A DNA stretch of 64,000 nucleotides, from NCBI RefSeq assembly GCF_018398315.1, contig NZ_JAHBRW010000001.1:3418501-3482500 (forward strand). The letters run 5' to 3'. The notes below the pieces were generated by a model. The model did no database searches, was not told the origin of the DNA, and saw only the letters and a program-made list of their open reading frames with translations. The translations under genes and the position numbers were made by a program. Every line of letters starts with the position of its first letter. The stretch's first letter is position 1. Positions 56,663 to 64,000 of this stretch are shown here, piece by piece. The DNA is from Chelatococcus sp. YT9 (lineage in GTDB: Bacteria > Pseudomonadota > Alphaproteobacteria > Rhizobiales > Beijerinckiaceae).

Positions 56663-56992
56663 TTAATAGCAGTTTGTCGTCGTCGTATTGCCCATCCGAT
56701 TTGAGGTGCAACTCATGGTTACGTTTTGCGAGGGGCGCGGGGCGGTCGCGATGCTGTAGTCGATCAGAGCGTCGCTTGCAGAATTGAAAGCCCTTCTGCG
56801 TCTTTCCTGCTTCGCCAGAAGTTCACGGCGAAGTTCAAGACGGCACGCAATATAGGCGTCGGAGCCCGGCGCCGCGCCGAGGCCACGACAGTAAGCATCA
56901 TCTTTGGGTTCTGCATCGCGCTGCTCTTTGGCGCTGATGCACCCAGACGCACAAAGCAGAACCAGAATTGCGATGCCATGACGTATCAACAT
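56663..56992 (-). CDS. Small lipoprotein (reverse-oriented moron)
   Basis: 109 residues. MLIRHGIAILVLLCASGC: signal peptide with lipobox ASGC, lipidated Cys18. The mature part is charged (QERRRRAFNSASDALID) and ends TMSCTSNRMGNTTTTNCY, a Cys-containing tail seen in small alphaproteobacterial proteins. It lies backwards between two tail genes, immediately touching the DUF1833 stop. Likely expressed from the lysogen; a surface or exclusion role is possible but unproven. Confidence 0.78.
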   Translation of the reverse strand: MLIRHGIAILVLLCASGCISAKEQRDAEPKDDAYCRGLGAAPGSDAYIACRLELRRELLAKQERRRRAFNSASDALIDYSIATAPRPSQNVTMSCTSNRMGNTTTTNCY

Positions 56993-57058
56993 GATGCTAA
57001 GCCCAATCTTGTTTCGTGCATCAACGATAAAGCCAAACCTTCTGCGATTAAAGGAGCT

Positions 57059-57475
57059 ATGGATGGTGCTGAAACGGGCCCGTACGTCACCGCGCTGATC
57101 AACCAGCCCTGGGACCGCGGCGGGCTGCATTGCTGGCGCCTCGTGCGCGACGTGCAGCGTGATCTGTTCGGCCGCGATCTGCCGCCCGTGTTCGATACGG
57201 CGCCGGATCGCCGGGCCACCAAGGCGGAAGCCTTCGCCGACCATCCCGAGCGCGCCCGCTGGCGTGAGATCACGGCGCCAGCGCATGGGGCGGTCGCCCT
57301 GATGGCGCGCAAGGGCGCCCGCCCTGACTTCGTCGAGCATGCCGGCGTCTGGCTCGACCTCGACGGCGGCGGCCTTCTCCATGTCGACGCGCCGCATGGC
57401 GTCGTCTTCGACGGCCTCGTTGAACTCGCCAGCGTCCGCCGCTGGGCAACCCCGCAGTTCTTTTTGCCGATCTGA
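57059..57475 (+). CDS. NlpC/P60-like peptidase of the tail tip
   Basis: 138 residues. Cys25 in GGLHCWRLVRDV and His94 in EHAGVWLDLDGGGLLH form the NlpC/P60 dyad. Phage tail proteins of this group cut peptidoglycan during DNA entry. AAGGAG lies before ATG 57059. It is followed by the tail-tip protein gene, as lambda K precedes J. Confidence 0.87.
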   Translation: MDGAETGPYVTALINQPWDRGGLHCWRLVRDVQRDLFGRDLPPVFDTAPDRRATKAEAFADHPERARWREITAPAHGAVALMARKGARPDFVEHAGVWLDLDGGGLLHVDAPHGVVFDGLVELASVRRWATPQFFLPI

Positions 57476-57476
57476 C

Positions 57477-60400
57477 ATGACGCTCATCATCAGACAGAAC
57501 GTCGCGGGCCGCCCGGTTGCCGCGCCGCTGCCGCTCGACCGCAGGCGGCGCCGGCTGTCGACCGTGGTCGCGCGCCATGCCGACCGCGGCCGGCCGCATG
57601 TCGTCTCGGTGCATCGCGCCGGCGAGCCGCCGGCCGTCTGCGACGCGACGGTCAGGCTGCGCAATGCCTGGCGCCATACGCTGGTCGGCCCGAACGACAC
57701 GGTCATCATCACCTATCTGCCGCTCGGCGGCTCGAGCCGCGGTGGCGGCGGCGGCAAGGCGATCGGCGGGGCGATCGCCATGATCGCGCTCGCCATTGCC
57801 GCGCCCTATGCTATCGGCGTGATCGGCGGACTGTCAGCGGGGCTCGGCTCAGTGCTCGGCACCACGGCGGGCCTGACACTGACCGGCAAGCTGGTCGCGG
57901 CCGGCGTCGTCGCCGGCGCCGGCTTCCTCCTGTCCAAGGCAACGCAAGCTAAGGCGAACAAGGAAGCGACGGACCGTCCGGTCTATGGCGTGTCGGGCGG
58001 CGGCAACGTCCCGCGTCCGGGCGACCGCATCCCCGTTGGCTATGGCACCTTCTGGACGCAGCCGGATCTCTCCCAGCCTGATTACTCGGTCTATGAAGGG
58101 GAGGATCAATATCTCTACAAGCGCATGACGCTCGGCTTGGGCAAGTACCAGATCGAAGAGATCATGGTCGGCAACTCGACGCTCTGGACGCGCGGCGGCG
58201 GGGTGCAGCCGCCGTTCAATGACAGCGTCGTCGAGATCATCAATCCGGGCGGCACGTCCTCGATCGTCCCGGGCACCGTCGTGTCCGCCGATGGCGTGCT
58301 CGGTTCGGAACTCGCGCGCGTCGATGAGAACCCGAACTGGTCTGGGCCCTATGCCGTCGCGCCGGTCGGTGTCGATGTGTCGAAGATCCAGATCGACATG
58401 TCATTCCCCTCCGGCCTGTCGGGGCAGCGCAGCGACGGCAAAGCCATCCCGGCGCCTTACAGCTATCGCTTTGAATATGCGCCGGCCGATGACGATGACA
58501 ATCCGACAGGCGATTGGCAGACGCTCGTCACCAATACCGCCACCGGCTATTCGACCAAGGCGCTGCGCTACACGTTCTTCTTCGACGTGCCGCCTGGGCG
58601 CTACATCGTGCGCGGCCGCAACGACTATCCCGACCAGTCCGATTACCAGGTCGTGAACGCCATCGCCTGGGATGGCCTGCGCGGCTGGGTGATGGACACA
58701 ACCGTCCGGCCGCATGTCACCGAGGTCGCCTGCCGCATCAAATCCGGCAAGTCGCTCGCCACCACCAACTTCTCCAACATCTATGTCAGGGCCTCGCGGA
58801 TCCTGCCGGTGTGGAACGGCACGGAATGGGTCGAGCAGGTCACCCGCAAGGCCGTGCACGCCTTCGCCGATGTGCTGCGGGCCGACTATGGCGGCAACCT
58901 CGTCGACAGTCAGATCCACCTGGCGCGTGTCATCCACTACGGATCGACGCTCGCCGATCGCGACACTTTCGACGGCGTCATTCGCGGCCCGGTGTCCGTG
59001 TTTGAGGCGGCCTCGACGGTGCTCGGCGTCATCCGGGGCGAGCCGGTGCGGATCGGCCGCACCTGGTCGATCGTCCGCGATGAGGCGCGCGCCGCCCGAA
59101 AGCATCTCTTCACCCGCCGGCAGATTGTGCGGGGCTCGACGGAAGCGGAATTCCCGGTGGCGCGCGAGGATGGCCTCGCGGATGTGATCGTCGAGTACAA
59201 CCCGGATGCCGACCCGCGCAAACGCCGCGAGGTGCGGGTGACCTTCGGGGCGCAGTCGCTCACGCCGAACCGCGTCGCCATGACGGGCGTCGGCTCCTGG
59301 GCCCACGCCCACCACCTCGCCACATGGATGGCGGCAACGGCGTATTTTCGGCGCGAGCGGCGGCGGCTGACCGTCGAGCATGAAGGCCGGCTCGTCATGC
59401 GCGGCGATCCCGTGCTCGTCGATGCATGGTTCATGACCAATGCCCGCGCCGCCGGCGTGCTCGCGCGCAATGGCTGGGCCATCACCCTCGACACGCCCGT
59501 GACCGTTGGCGCCTCGACCTATGCCGACTTCCGCGATCGCCGTAACCGCGAATGGGGCCCGGTGAAGGTGACGGCCGGCGGGGATGGTCGCACCATCATC
59601 GTCGACAGTGCCGATGCCGCGGCGGTGGCTGATTTCACCGGTGTCAGCTTCGCCTCGATCTTCGCGGCCGATGGTGAGGACATGACCTCGGTCGTGATCG
59701 GCGCCCTCGACGAGCTGCGCGATCCGTTCCTGATCGCCTCGGTGCAGCCGCAAAGTCGCGACCGCGTGGCGATCGAGGCGCTGTATGATGCGGAGGAAGT
59801 CTGGACAGCCTTGGGCGAGGCGCCGCCGCCGGAGCCACCCTTGCCGAGCGACCGGGATACCGATCCCGGCGCTCCGGTCGTGCCCTGGGTGCGGGCGCAG
59901 GCCGTGCAGCGCACCACCTCGCTCGATATGGATTGGTCGGTCGGCCAGGCGCGCGGGGCGACCTCCTACGTGGTCGATCTCTCCTATGATGATTGGGCGA
60001 CGCTGGAGCGGGTCTCCGAAGGGCTCTCGACCTCCGGCAGCTATCCCATCCGCAATGTCGAGGGGCAGGTTGTCGATGTGCGCGCCTATGCGGTGAGCCC
60101 GGAAGGCGTCGCCGGCCCGCCCGTCTTCACGACCTTCACCACCTTCAAGCCGGTCCTCGACATCGACACGACCGATTGGATGGTCGATTTCGAAAACCTG
60201 AAGCAAGAGCTGCGCCATCAGATCGAACGCATCTCCGGTATAGGCGCCGATTCGATCGCCCATTGGCGTGACGACTTCGAGGCGCGCCTGCAGGCGCTCG
60301 CGGAGTTGCAGGCGACCACCACCGGCCATGAATATGCCGAGCGCCAGACGATCAAGCTCGATCTGACCGCGGTCGATGAGAGGAACGCCGAGGCCGTCGA

Positions 60401-61385
60401 CGAGGGTGTGCGGCGGACCTTCGCCGCGATCGATGAGGAGCGCACCGCGCGCGTCGCCGCCGATCAGGCGATGGCGCAGACGACGGACACGATCGCCGCA
60501 GGCATCAGTAATGCGGTCTCCGGCGTGATCCAGGAAAGGCTGGCGCGTGTCGCCGCCGATGAGGCCTTGTCCCAGGCGACGACGGCGCTCGACAGCCGCC
60601 TGACCGATGCCGAGACCGGGATCTCCGGGCAGGCGACGGCGGTCAACCAGCTGACGACGCGGGTGACCGCGGCGGAAGGCGGCATCACGGCGACGGCGAC
60701 CCAACTGACGACGCTCAGCGCCACGGTCAATGGCCACACGTCGAGCCTGACCCAGCTTAGCGAGGTGGTGAGCGGGCCGAATGGGCTCACCGCGCAATAT
60801 GGCGTCGTGCTCAATCTCGATGGCGAGACCGGAGGCTTTGTTCTCAGTGGTGCCAAAAAGCTTGATGGCAGCGCGACATTTACGTTCGGCATTCGCGCCG
60901 ACCTGATTGTTGACGGCACCATCACCGGCAACAAGCTGCGGGCCTATGACATCATCTCGCAGTCCGCCCAGATCCGCGACTTGACGGTCAACACGCTGCA
61001 GATCGCCGACAACGCCGTGACGGTGCCGGTGGCGGCGAGCGGCAGTGTCAGCCCACCGGCGGCGACCGCGGTCGATGTGGTTTTGACCAGCATCGGCTTC
61101 ACCGGCATCGCCGGCAAGTCGATCATGATCAACGCGACCTTCATCGGCACGGTCGGGGCCTCGCCCGAAGTGGTCAACTTCTGGCAGTGCCATCTCTACA
61201 TCAATGACACCCTGGTCGGCTCTCTCAACGGGGCGACCTATGACAGCGTCTGCGCCGTGCAGGGAAGCCTGTCCTGGGCCTGCACCGGCGGCTGGGATGT
61301 GGTGCCGATCAAGGTTGTCTTCACGACGGGCGGCGTGCCCCGCTCCCTCAACGGCAATCTGGTCGCCACCACGGGGAAGCGTTGA
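57477..61385 (+). CDS. Tail tip attachment protein J-like (host specificity)
   Basis: 1302 residues. N-terminal ubiquitin-like/tail-assembly region with a Gly-rich hydrophobic segment (about 85-165, AIAMIALAIAAPYAIGVIGG), then VPRPGDRIPVGYGTFW and the phage J baseplate-like domains, fibronectin-type segments near 815-900 and a helical coiled stalk (about 905-1105) before a beta-rich tip (residues 1150-1302). It contacts the host receptor. The very long antisense frames under it are shadows. Confidence 0.92.
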   Translation: MTLIIRQNVAGRPVAAPLPLDRRRRRLSTVVARHADRGRPHVVSVHRAGEPPAVCDATVRLRNAWRHTLVGPNDTVIITYLPLGGSSRGGGGGKAIGGAIAMIALAIAAPYAIGVIGGLSAGLGSVLGTTAGLTLTGKLVAAGVVAGAGFLLSKATQAKANKEATDRPVYGVSGGGNVPRPGDRIPVGYGTFWTQPDLSQPDYSVYEGEDQYLYKRMTLGLGKYQIEEIMVGNSTLWTRGGGVQPPFNDSVVEIINPGGTSSIVPGTVVSADGVLGSELARVDENPNWSGPYAVAPVGVDVSKIQIDMSFPSGLSGQRSDGKAIPAPYSYRFEYAPADDDDNPTGDWQTLVTNTATGYSTKALRYTFFFDVPPGRYIVRGRNDYPDQSDYQVVNAIAWDGLRGWVMDTTVRPHVTEVACRIKSGKSLATTNFSNIYVRASRILPVWNGTEWVEQVTRKAVHAFADVLRADYGGNLVDSQIHLARVIHYGSTLADRDTFDGVIRGPVSVFEAASTVLGVIRGEPVRIGRTWSIVRDEARAARKHLFTRRQIVRGSTEAEFPVAREDGLADVIVEYNPDADPRKRREVRVTFGAQSLTPNRVAMTGVGSWAHAHHLATWMAATAYFRRERRRLTVEHEGRLVMRGDPVLVDAWFMTNARAAGVLARNGWAITLDTPVTVGASTYADFRDRRNREWGPVKVTAGGDGRTIIVDSADAAAVADFTGVSFASIFAADGEDMTSVVIGALDELRDPFLIASVQPQSRDRVAIEALYDAEEVWTALGEAPPPEPPLPSDRDTDPGAPVVPWVRAQAVQRTTSLDMDWSVGQARGATSYVVDLSYDDWATLERVSEGLSTSGSYPIRNVEGQVVDVRAYAVSPEGVAGPPVFTTFTTFKPVLDIDTTDWMVDFENLKQELRHQIERISGIGADSIAHWRDDFEARLQALAELQATTTGHEYAERQTIKLDLTAVDERNAEAVDEGVRRTFAAIDEERTARVAADQAMAQTTDTIAAGISNAVSGVIQERLARVAADEALSQATTALDSRLTDAETGISGQATAVNQLTTRVTAAEGGITATATQLTTLSATVNGHTSSLTQLSEVVSGPNGLTAQYGVVLNLDGETGGFVLSGAKKLDGSATFTFGIRADLIVDGTITGNKLRAYDIISQSAQIRDLTVNTLQIADNAVTVPVAASGSVSPPAATAVDVVLTSIGFTGIAGKSIMINATFIGTVGASPEVVNFWQCHLYINDTLVGSLNGATYDSVCAVQGSLSWACTGGWDVVPIKVVFTTGGVPRSLNGNLVATTGKR

Positions 61386-61388
61386 GCC

Positions 61389-61817
61389 ATGAAGCGCTTC
61401 GTTCATTATGACCCGACGTCACTTCGGATCATTCAGGACAACGTCGGCCTCGATCTTGTCGAGCGGCCGGGCCTGGCGATTGCGGAACTGCCCGGCAATA
61501 CGCCGCTGGGCATCACGGATGACACCCACCGGATCGATCCGGAAACACTCACCGTCCTGCCGCGGCCGGGCGCCTTCAGCTGGGGGCAGGCCCTGACCGT
61601 CGAGGCCGTGCGCATTCTGCGCAACGGCGAACTCATCGTGACCGACGCCTTCATGGTGCCGGATCGCCCGATCTCCTCCGAACTCCGCGAGGCCTGGGCC
61701 ACCTATCGCCAGGCTCTGCGCGACCTGCCCGACGCGGGCGATGCCGCCGCCATGGTCGCGGCCTGGCCAATCCGGCCCGATGGCATCGACGCCGTCATTC
61801 ATCTGCGCACCGACTGA
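61389..61817 (+). CDS. Tail fibre assembly-like protein
   Basis: 142 residues. LREAWATYRQALRDLPDAGDAAAMVAAWPIRPD is the motif of tail-fibre assembly chaperones. Lies between tail tip and tailspike genes. Confidence 0.75.
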   Translation: MKRFVHYDPTSLRIIQDNVGLDLVERPGLAIAELPGNTPLGITDDTHRIDPETLTVLPRPGAFSWGQALTVEAVRILRNGELIVTDAFMVPDRPISSELREAWATYRQALRDLPDAGDAAAMVAAWPIRPDGIDAVIHLRTD

Positions 61818-61825
61818 GGACACCC

Positions 61826-64000
61826 ATGGCGTCTTACAACGCTGGCACGCTGGCCGCGATCACGGCCGGCGAGCGGACGGTTACGTTCGCGACGGCCTCG
61901 CTCATGTCCAATGCCTCGAAGGATGACTTGCTCGTCTTCCGGGGCGTCACGGGTGTGATCGACGAGATCGTCAGCAACACCGAACTGACGTTGCTCTATC
62001 CATGGGCCGGCGAAACAGCCGTGATGGCGACCGACTGGAGCATCCAGCAGCTGTCGGGACGCTGGAGCACCGCGCTCGCGCTCAATGAGCGGTTGCAGGA
62101 GCTCGTGCAGCGCGTCGACACCGATGTGACGGGCTTCGGCGCCGGCGCGCAGCAGCTGGAAGGCGACGGCTTCGACCAGTCGCGCGAGCTGAAGGACTAT
62201 CTCGGCGACAGCATCAACATCGCGCAATATGTCCGCGATCCCGGCGATCCGACCAAAGCCTTCTCCCAGCTGATGCGCGCCATCGAAAAGGCGGTGGCGC
62301 TCGATCGGCCGCTGATGGCGACCCGCGTCATGCCGGCGATCGAGATCGGCACGAACAAGATCATCGTGCCGAGTGGGCTGAAGTTCATCGCCTCGGGCCG
62401 GCCGCTGCGCATCAAGCACACCCATTCCGTCGCCTTTGAGGGGAATGCCGTCGAGGACGTCACAATCCAGAATCTGCTGTTTATCGGCGCGCATAACGAA
62501 GCGAGCGGCGATCCGAACGGCTATACCTGCCAGTTCAGCGACAGCAGTGATCTTGACCTGAAGCTGCGCTTCATGAACGGCAATTCCGGGCTGTTGCTCA
62601 CCGATTGCCTCGAGGCGCGGGCGGATGTCCAGGCGCTGAACATGGTCGCCAATGGCGCCGCGGTGAAGGGCTGGAAGTCGAAAGCGATCACGCTCGCTAT
62701 CGACGTCCTCAACGCCAAAGGCTTTGGCCTCTATGGCTCGGACGGCGGCTGCAACGTCCATGTGACCTCGCTGCGCAAGCGCTACAACGAAGCGGCGATG
62801 ACGCAGTATCTGCTCGATTCGCGCTCCTACAATCTCTTCCAGTGGGGCGGCGCGGTCGATTCGCCGAACAATGTCTGGCGCTATCACCTCGGCCTCGAGG
62901 GGCTCGGGCTCACTGTCTGGACCTCGCACTGGACGGTCGATTACGTCTATATCGAGCGCACGGCCGATAACGGCATCTCGCTCAGCGGCGACCACAACAT
63001 TGTCAAGAGCGGGCTTGTCACCGGATGCCGCCACGACGGCGTGCATTCCTACGGCCAGACCAACGACGCAACCGGCGTCACGGCTCGCAACTCCGGCTAT
63101 CGCAGCTCCACCAACGGGTCAGCGATCGCCGGCTATGGCTTCAACGCCTCCGGCTCGGCCGGGGCGATCCCCTATGCCGTCACCTTCAACCAGTGCCGCT
63201 CGGAAGGAAACATCCGCGGCGACTTCAACTTCGACGGCGGCACCTTCACCGACGTCTGGACGGCGGGCGGCATCCCGACGCGGCAATATTGCTATTGGGA
63301 GGATGGCACCTGGGGCTATGTCTTCTACTCCGGTGGCCCAGTGCCGGCCGCCTTCGGCACCGTGTCGCCGGCGGCGGCGGGCTGGGCGTTCAATGAGGCG
63401 GTCAACGCCTCCGAGCAGGCGATCTGGAGCGATGGCGTCACGGCCTGGCGCTATCGCTCGCGGGCGCCGGCGGGCGGCGGCACCTATGCCACGCAATGCC
63501 GTGTCGACCCCACCTGCATCGCCACCCATAGCAATGCGGCGCTGCGCTATATCGACAGCGCGCCGGCGGTCGCCGGCAACATCTTTGCCACCGGCAGCGG
63601 CACGGCGCTGAAATCGACCAATGCGGACGCGACGCTGTCGACCTCCGGCACCTTCAAGATCACGGCGAACGGCAGCAACGTCACCAACCGGCCTGTGCTG
63701 GAGTTCGCCCGCGCGAACGGCACTTACAGCGCGCCGACCGATGTCACCGTCTCGGCGATCCTCGGTGAGATCCGCGCCTCCGGCTATCTCGACAGCGCCT
63801 GGCAGACGGCCGGCTATATCAGGGCGGTCGCAGGCCAGATCTCCGGTGGCCAGATCCGGCCGTCATGGCTGTTCTTTTACAAGGATGCGGTCGGGGCCCA
63901 CCAAGAGGCGCTGCGCATCAACTATGACGGCGCGCTCTGGGCAGACGCCTATGCCTATGACGCCGAACAGGAGCTCACGGCGGTCACCGGCAATGCGATC
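61826..64000 (+). CDS. Tailspike/tail fibre with right-handed beta-helix (3' end cut off)
   Basis: 725 codons open to the window edge, no stop. The N-terminal part (about 1-170) is an attachment/stem region (LALNERLQELVQRVDTDVTG). From about residue 170, repeated short strands (KFIASGRPLRIKH, NLLFIGAHNEAS, NGISLSGDHNIVKSGLVTG) have the pectate-lyase-like beta-helix look of tailspike depolymerases. Residues past 590 are beta-rich. Likely binds or degrades a surface polysaccharide. The trimerisation end is outside the window. Confidence 0.82.
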   Translation, partial: MASYNAGTLAAITAGERTVTFATASLMSNASKDDLLVFRGVTGVIDEIVSNTELTLLYPWAGETAVMATDWSIQQLSGRWSTALALNERLQELVQRVDTDVTGFGAGAQQLEGDGFDQSRELKDYLGDSINIAQYVRDPGDPTKAFSQLMRAIEKAVALDRPLMATRVMPAIEIGTNKIIVPSGLKFIASGRPLRIKHTHSVAFEGNAVEDVTIQNLLFIGAHNEASGDPNGYTCQFSDSSDLDLKLRFMNGNSGLLLTDCLEARADVQALNMVANGAAVKGWKSKAITLAIDVLNAKGFGLYGSDGGCNVHVTSLRKRYNEAAMTQYLLDSRSYNLFQWGGAVDSPNNVWRYHLGLEGLGLTVWTSHWTVDYVYIERTADNGISLSGDHNIVKSGLVTGCRHDGVHSYGQTNDATGVTARNSGYRSSTNGSAIAGYGFNASGSAGAIPYAVTFNQCRSEGNIRGDFNFDGGTFTDVWTAGGIPTRQYCYWEDGTWGYVFYSGGPVPAAFGTVSPAAAGWAFNEAVNASEQAIWSDGVTAWRYRSRAPAGGGTYATQCRVDPTCIATHSNAALRYIDSAPAVAGNIFATGSGTALKSTNADATLSTSGTFKITANGSNVTNRPVLEFARANGTYSAPTDVTVSAILGEIRASGYLDSAWQTAGYIRAVAGQISGGQIRPSWLFFYKDAVGAHQEALRINYDGALWADAYAYDAEQELTAVTGNAI

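Larger units (their letters stand above)
27955..64000. mobile_element. Siphovirus prophage (HK97-type head) integrated at tRNA-Ser; right end outside window
   Basis: Contiguous phage functions: integrase, AlpA, SSB, beta clamp, repressor pair, primase, methylase, helicase, HNH, P27-type small and HK97-type large terminase, portal, ClpP-like protease, capsid, connectors, tail tube, tape measure, tail tip and tailspike. All expected frames from the integrase to the edge are intact, so the element may be functional. Lysis genes and attR would lie beyond 64,000. Confidence 0.95.

Noticed and set aside
58401-61406. A 1001-codon open frame antisense to the tail-tip gene
   Set aside because: High GC and strong codon bias produce long antisense frames; its sequence is Arg/Asp/His-rich without any recognisable domain, and the sense gene has clear homology and spacing.

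Overview
The window comes from a high-GC alphaproteobacterium, most likely a member of the Hyphomicrobiales (Bosea/Chelatococcus/rhizobial type). This is inferred from the hemP-hmuTUV locus with an IsdG/HmuQ-like heme monooxygenase, the high GC content and the family make-up of the prophage. No rRNA or taxonomic marker gene is present, so genus is not established.

Bases 1-27,860 are ordinary chromosome made of nutrient-acquisition cassettes. They hold the end of a polar amino-acid ABC transporter (1-1,915) and a small FlbD-like protein (2,412-2,657). The heme-uptake locus follows: hmuV, hmuU, hmuT and hemP leftward, and a TonB-dependent heme receptor plus a heme-degrading monooxygenase rightward, around a shared control region with a 27-bp inverted repeat. 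Next are DUF2478-mobA (molybdenum cofactor), tusA and a CDF metal exporter. An RpiR-regulated cluster (12,102-19,914) combines an Opp/Dpp-type ABC transporter with two glycerophosphodiester phosphodiesterases, one inside the operon and one divergent. Two secreted proteins follow; the larger is a putative type I secretion substrate with a Cys/His peptidase-like domain, an RTX motif and C-terminal DUF4214 repeats. A LysR regulator diverges from a dihydrodipicolinate-synthase-family/SDR pair, and a class I methyltransferase precedes tRNA-Ser(GCU).

From tRNA-Ser (27,861) to the right edge is the left part of a siphovirus prophage with HK97-type head genes; its right end lies outside the window. 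The integrase adjoins the tRNA. A leftward early operon (35,422 to 29,368, most genes overlapping or abutting) encodes small proteins, a YfdR-like HD hydrolase, a YfdQ/DUF2303 protein, a complete beta clamp (dnaN), a DUF4326 protein, SSB and an AlpA-like protein. The switch region (35,466-36,513) has an S24/Cro-type repressor pair and five copies of one 13-bp operator. The rightward early operon carries regulators, a zinc-finger/Toprim primase, an MT-A70 methylase, an inverted hicAB module with two operators, a primase-helicase and a dense cluster of GGTTGGACA repeats. Late genes run from HNH nuclease and terminase through portal, protease, capsid, connectors, tail tube, a tail chaperone with a likely -1 frameshift, tape measure, tail tip and a beta-helical tailspike cut by the window end.

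Three genes (DUF2188 protein, zinc-ribbon membrane protein, lipoprotein) lie backwards among the late genes and look like morons. The most interesting items are the replication-takeover-like left operon, the repeat cluster, the operator system, the frameshift site, the morons, and a capsid gene that begins with a signal-peptide/lipobox-like sequence.
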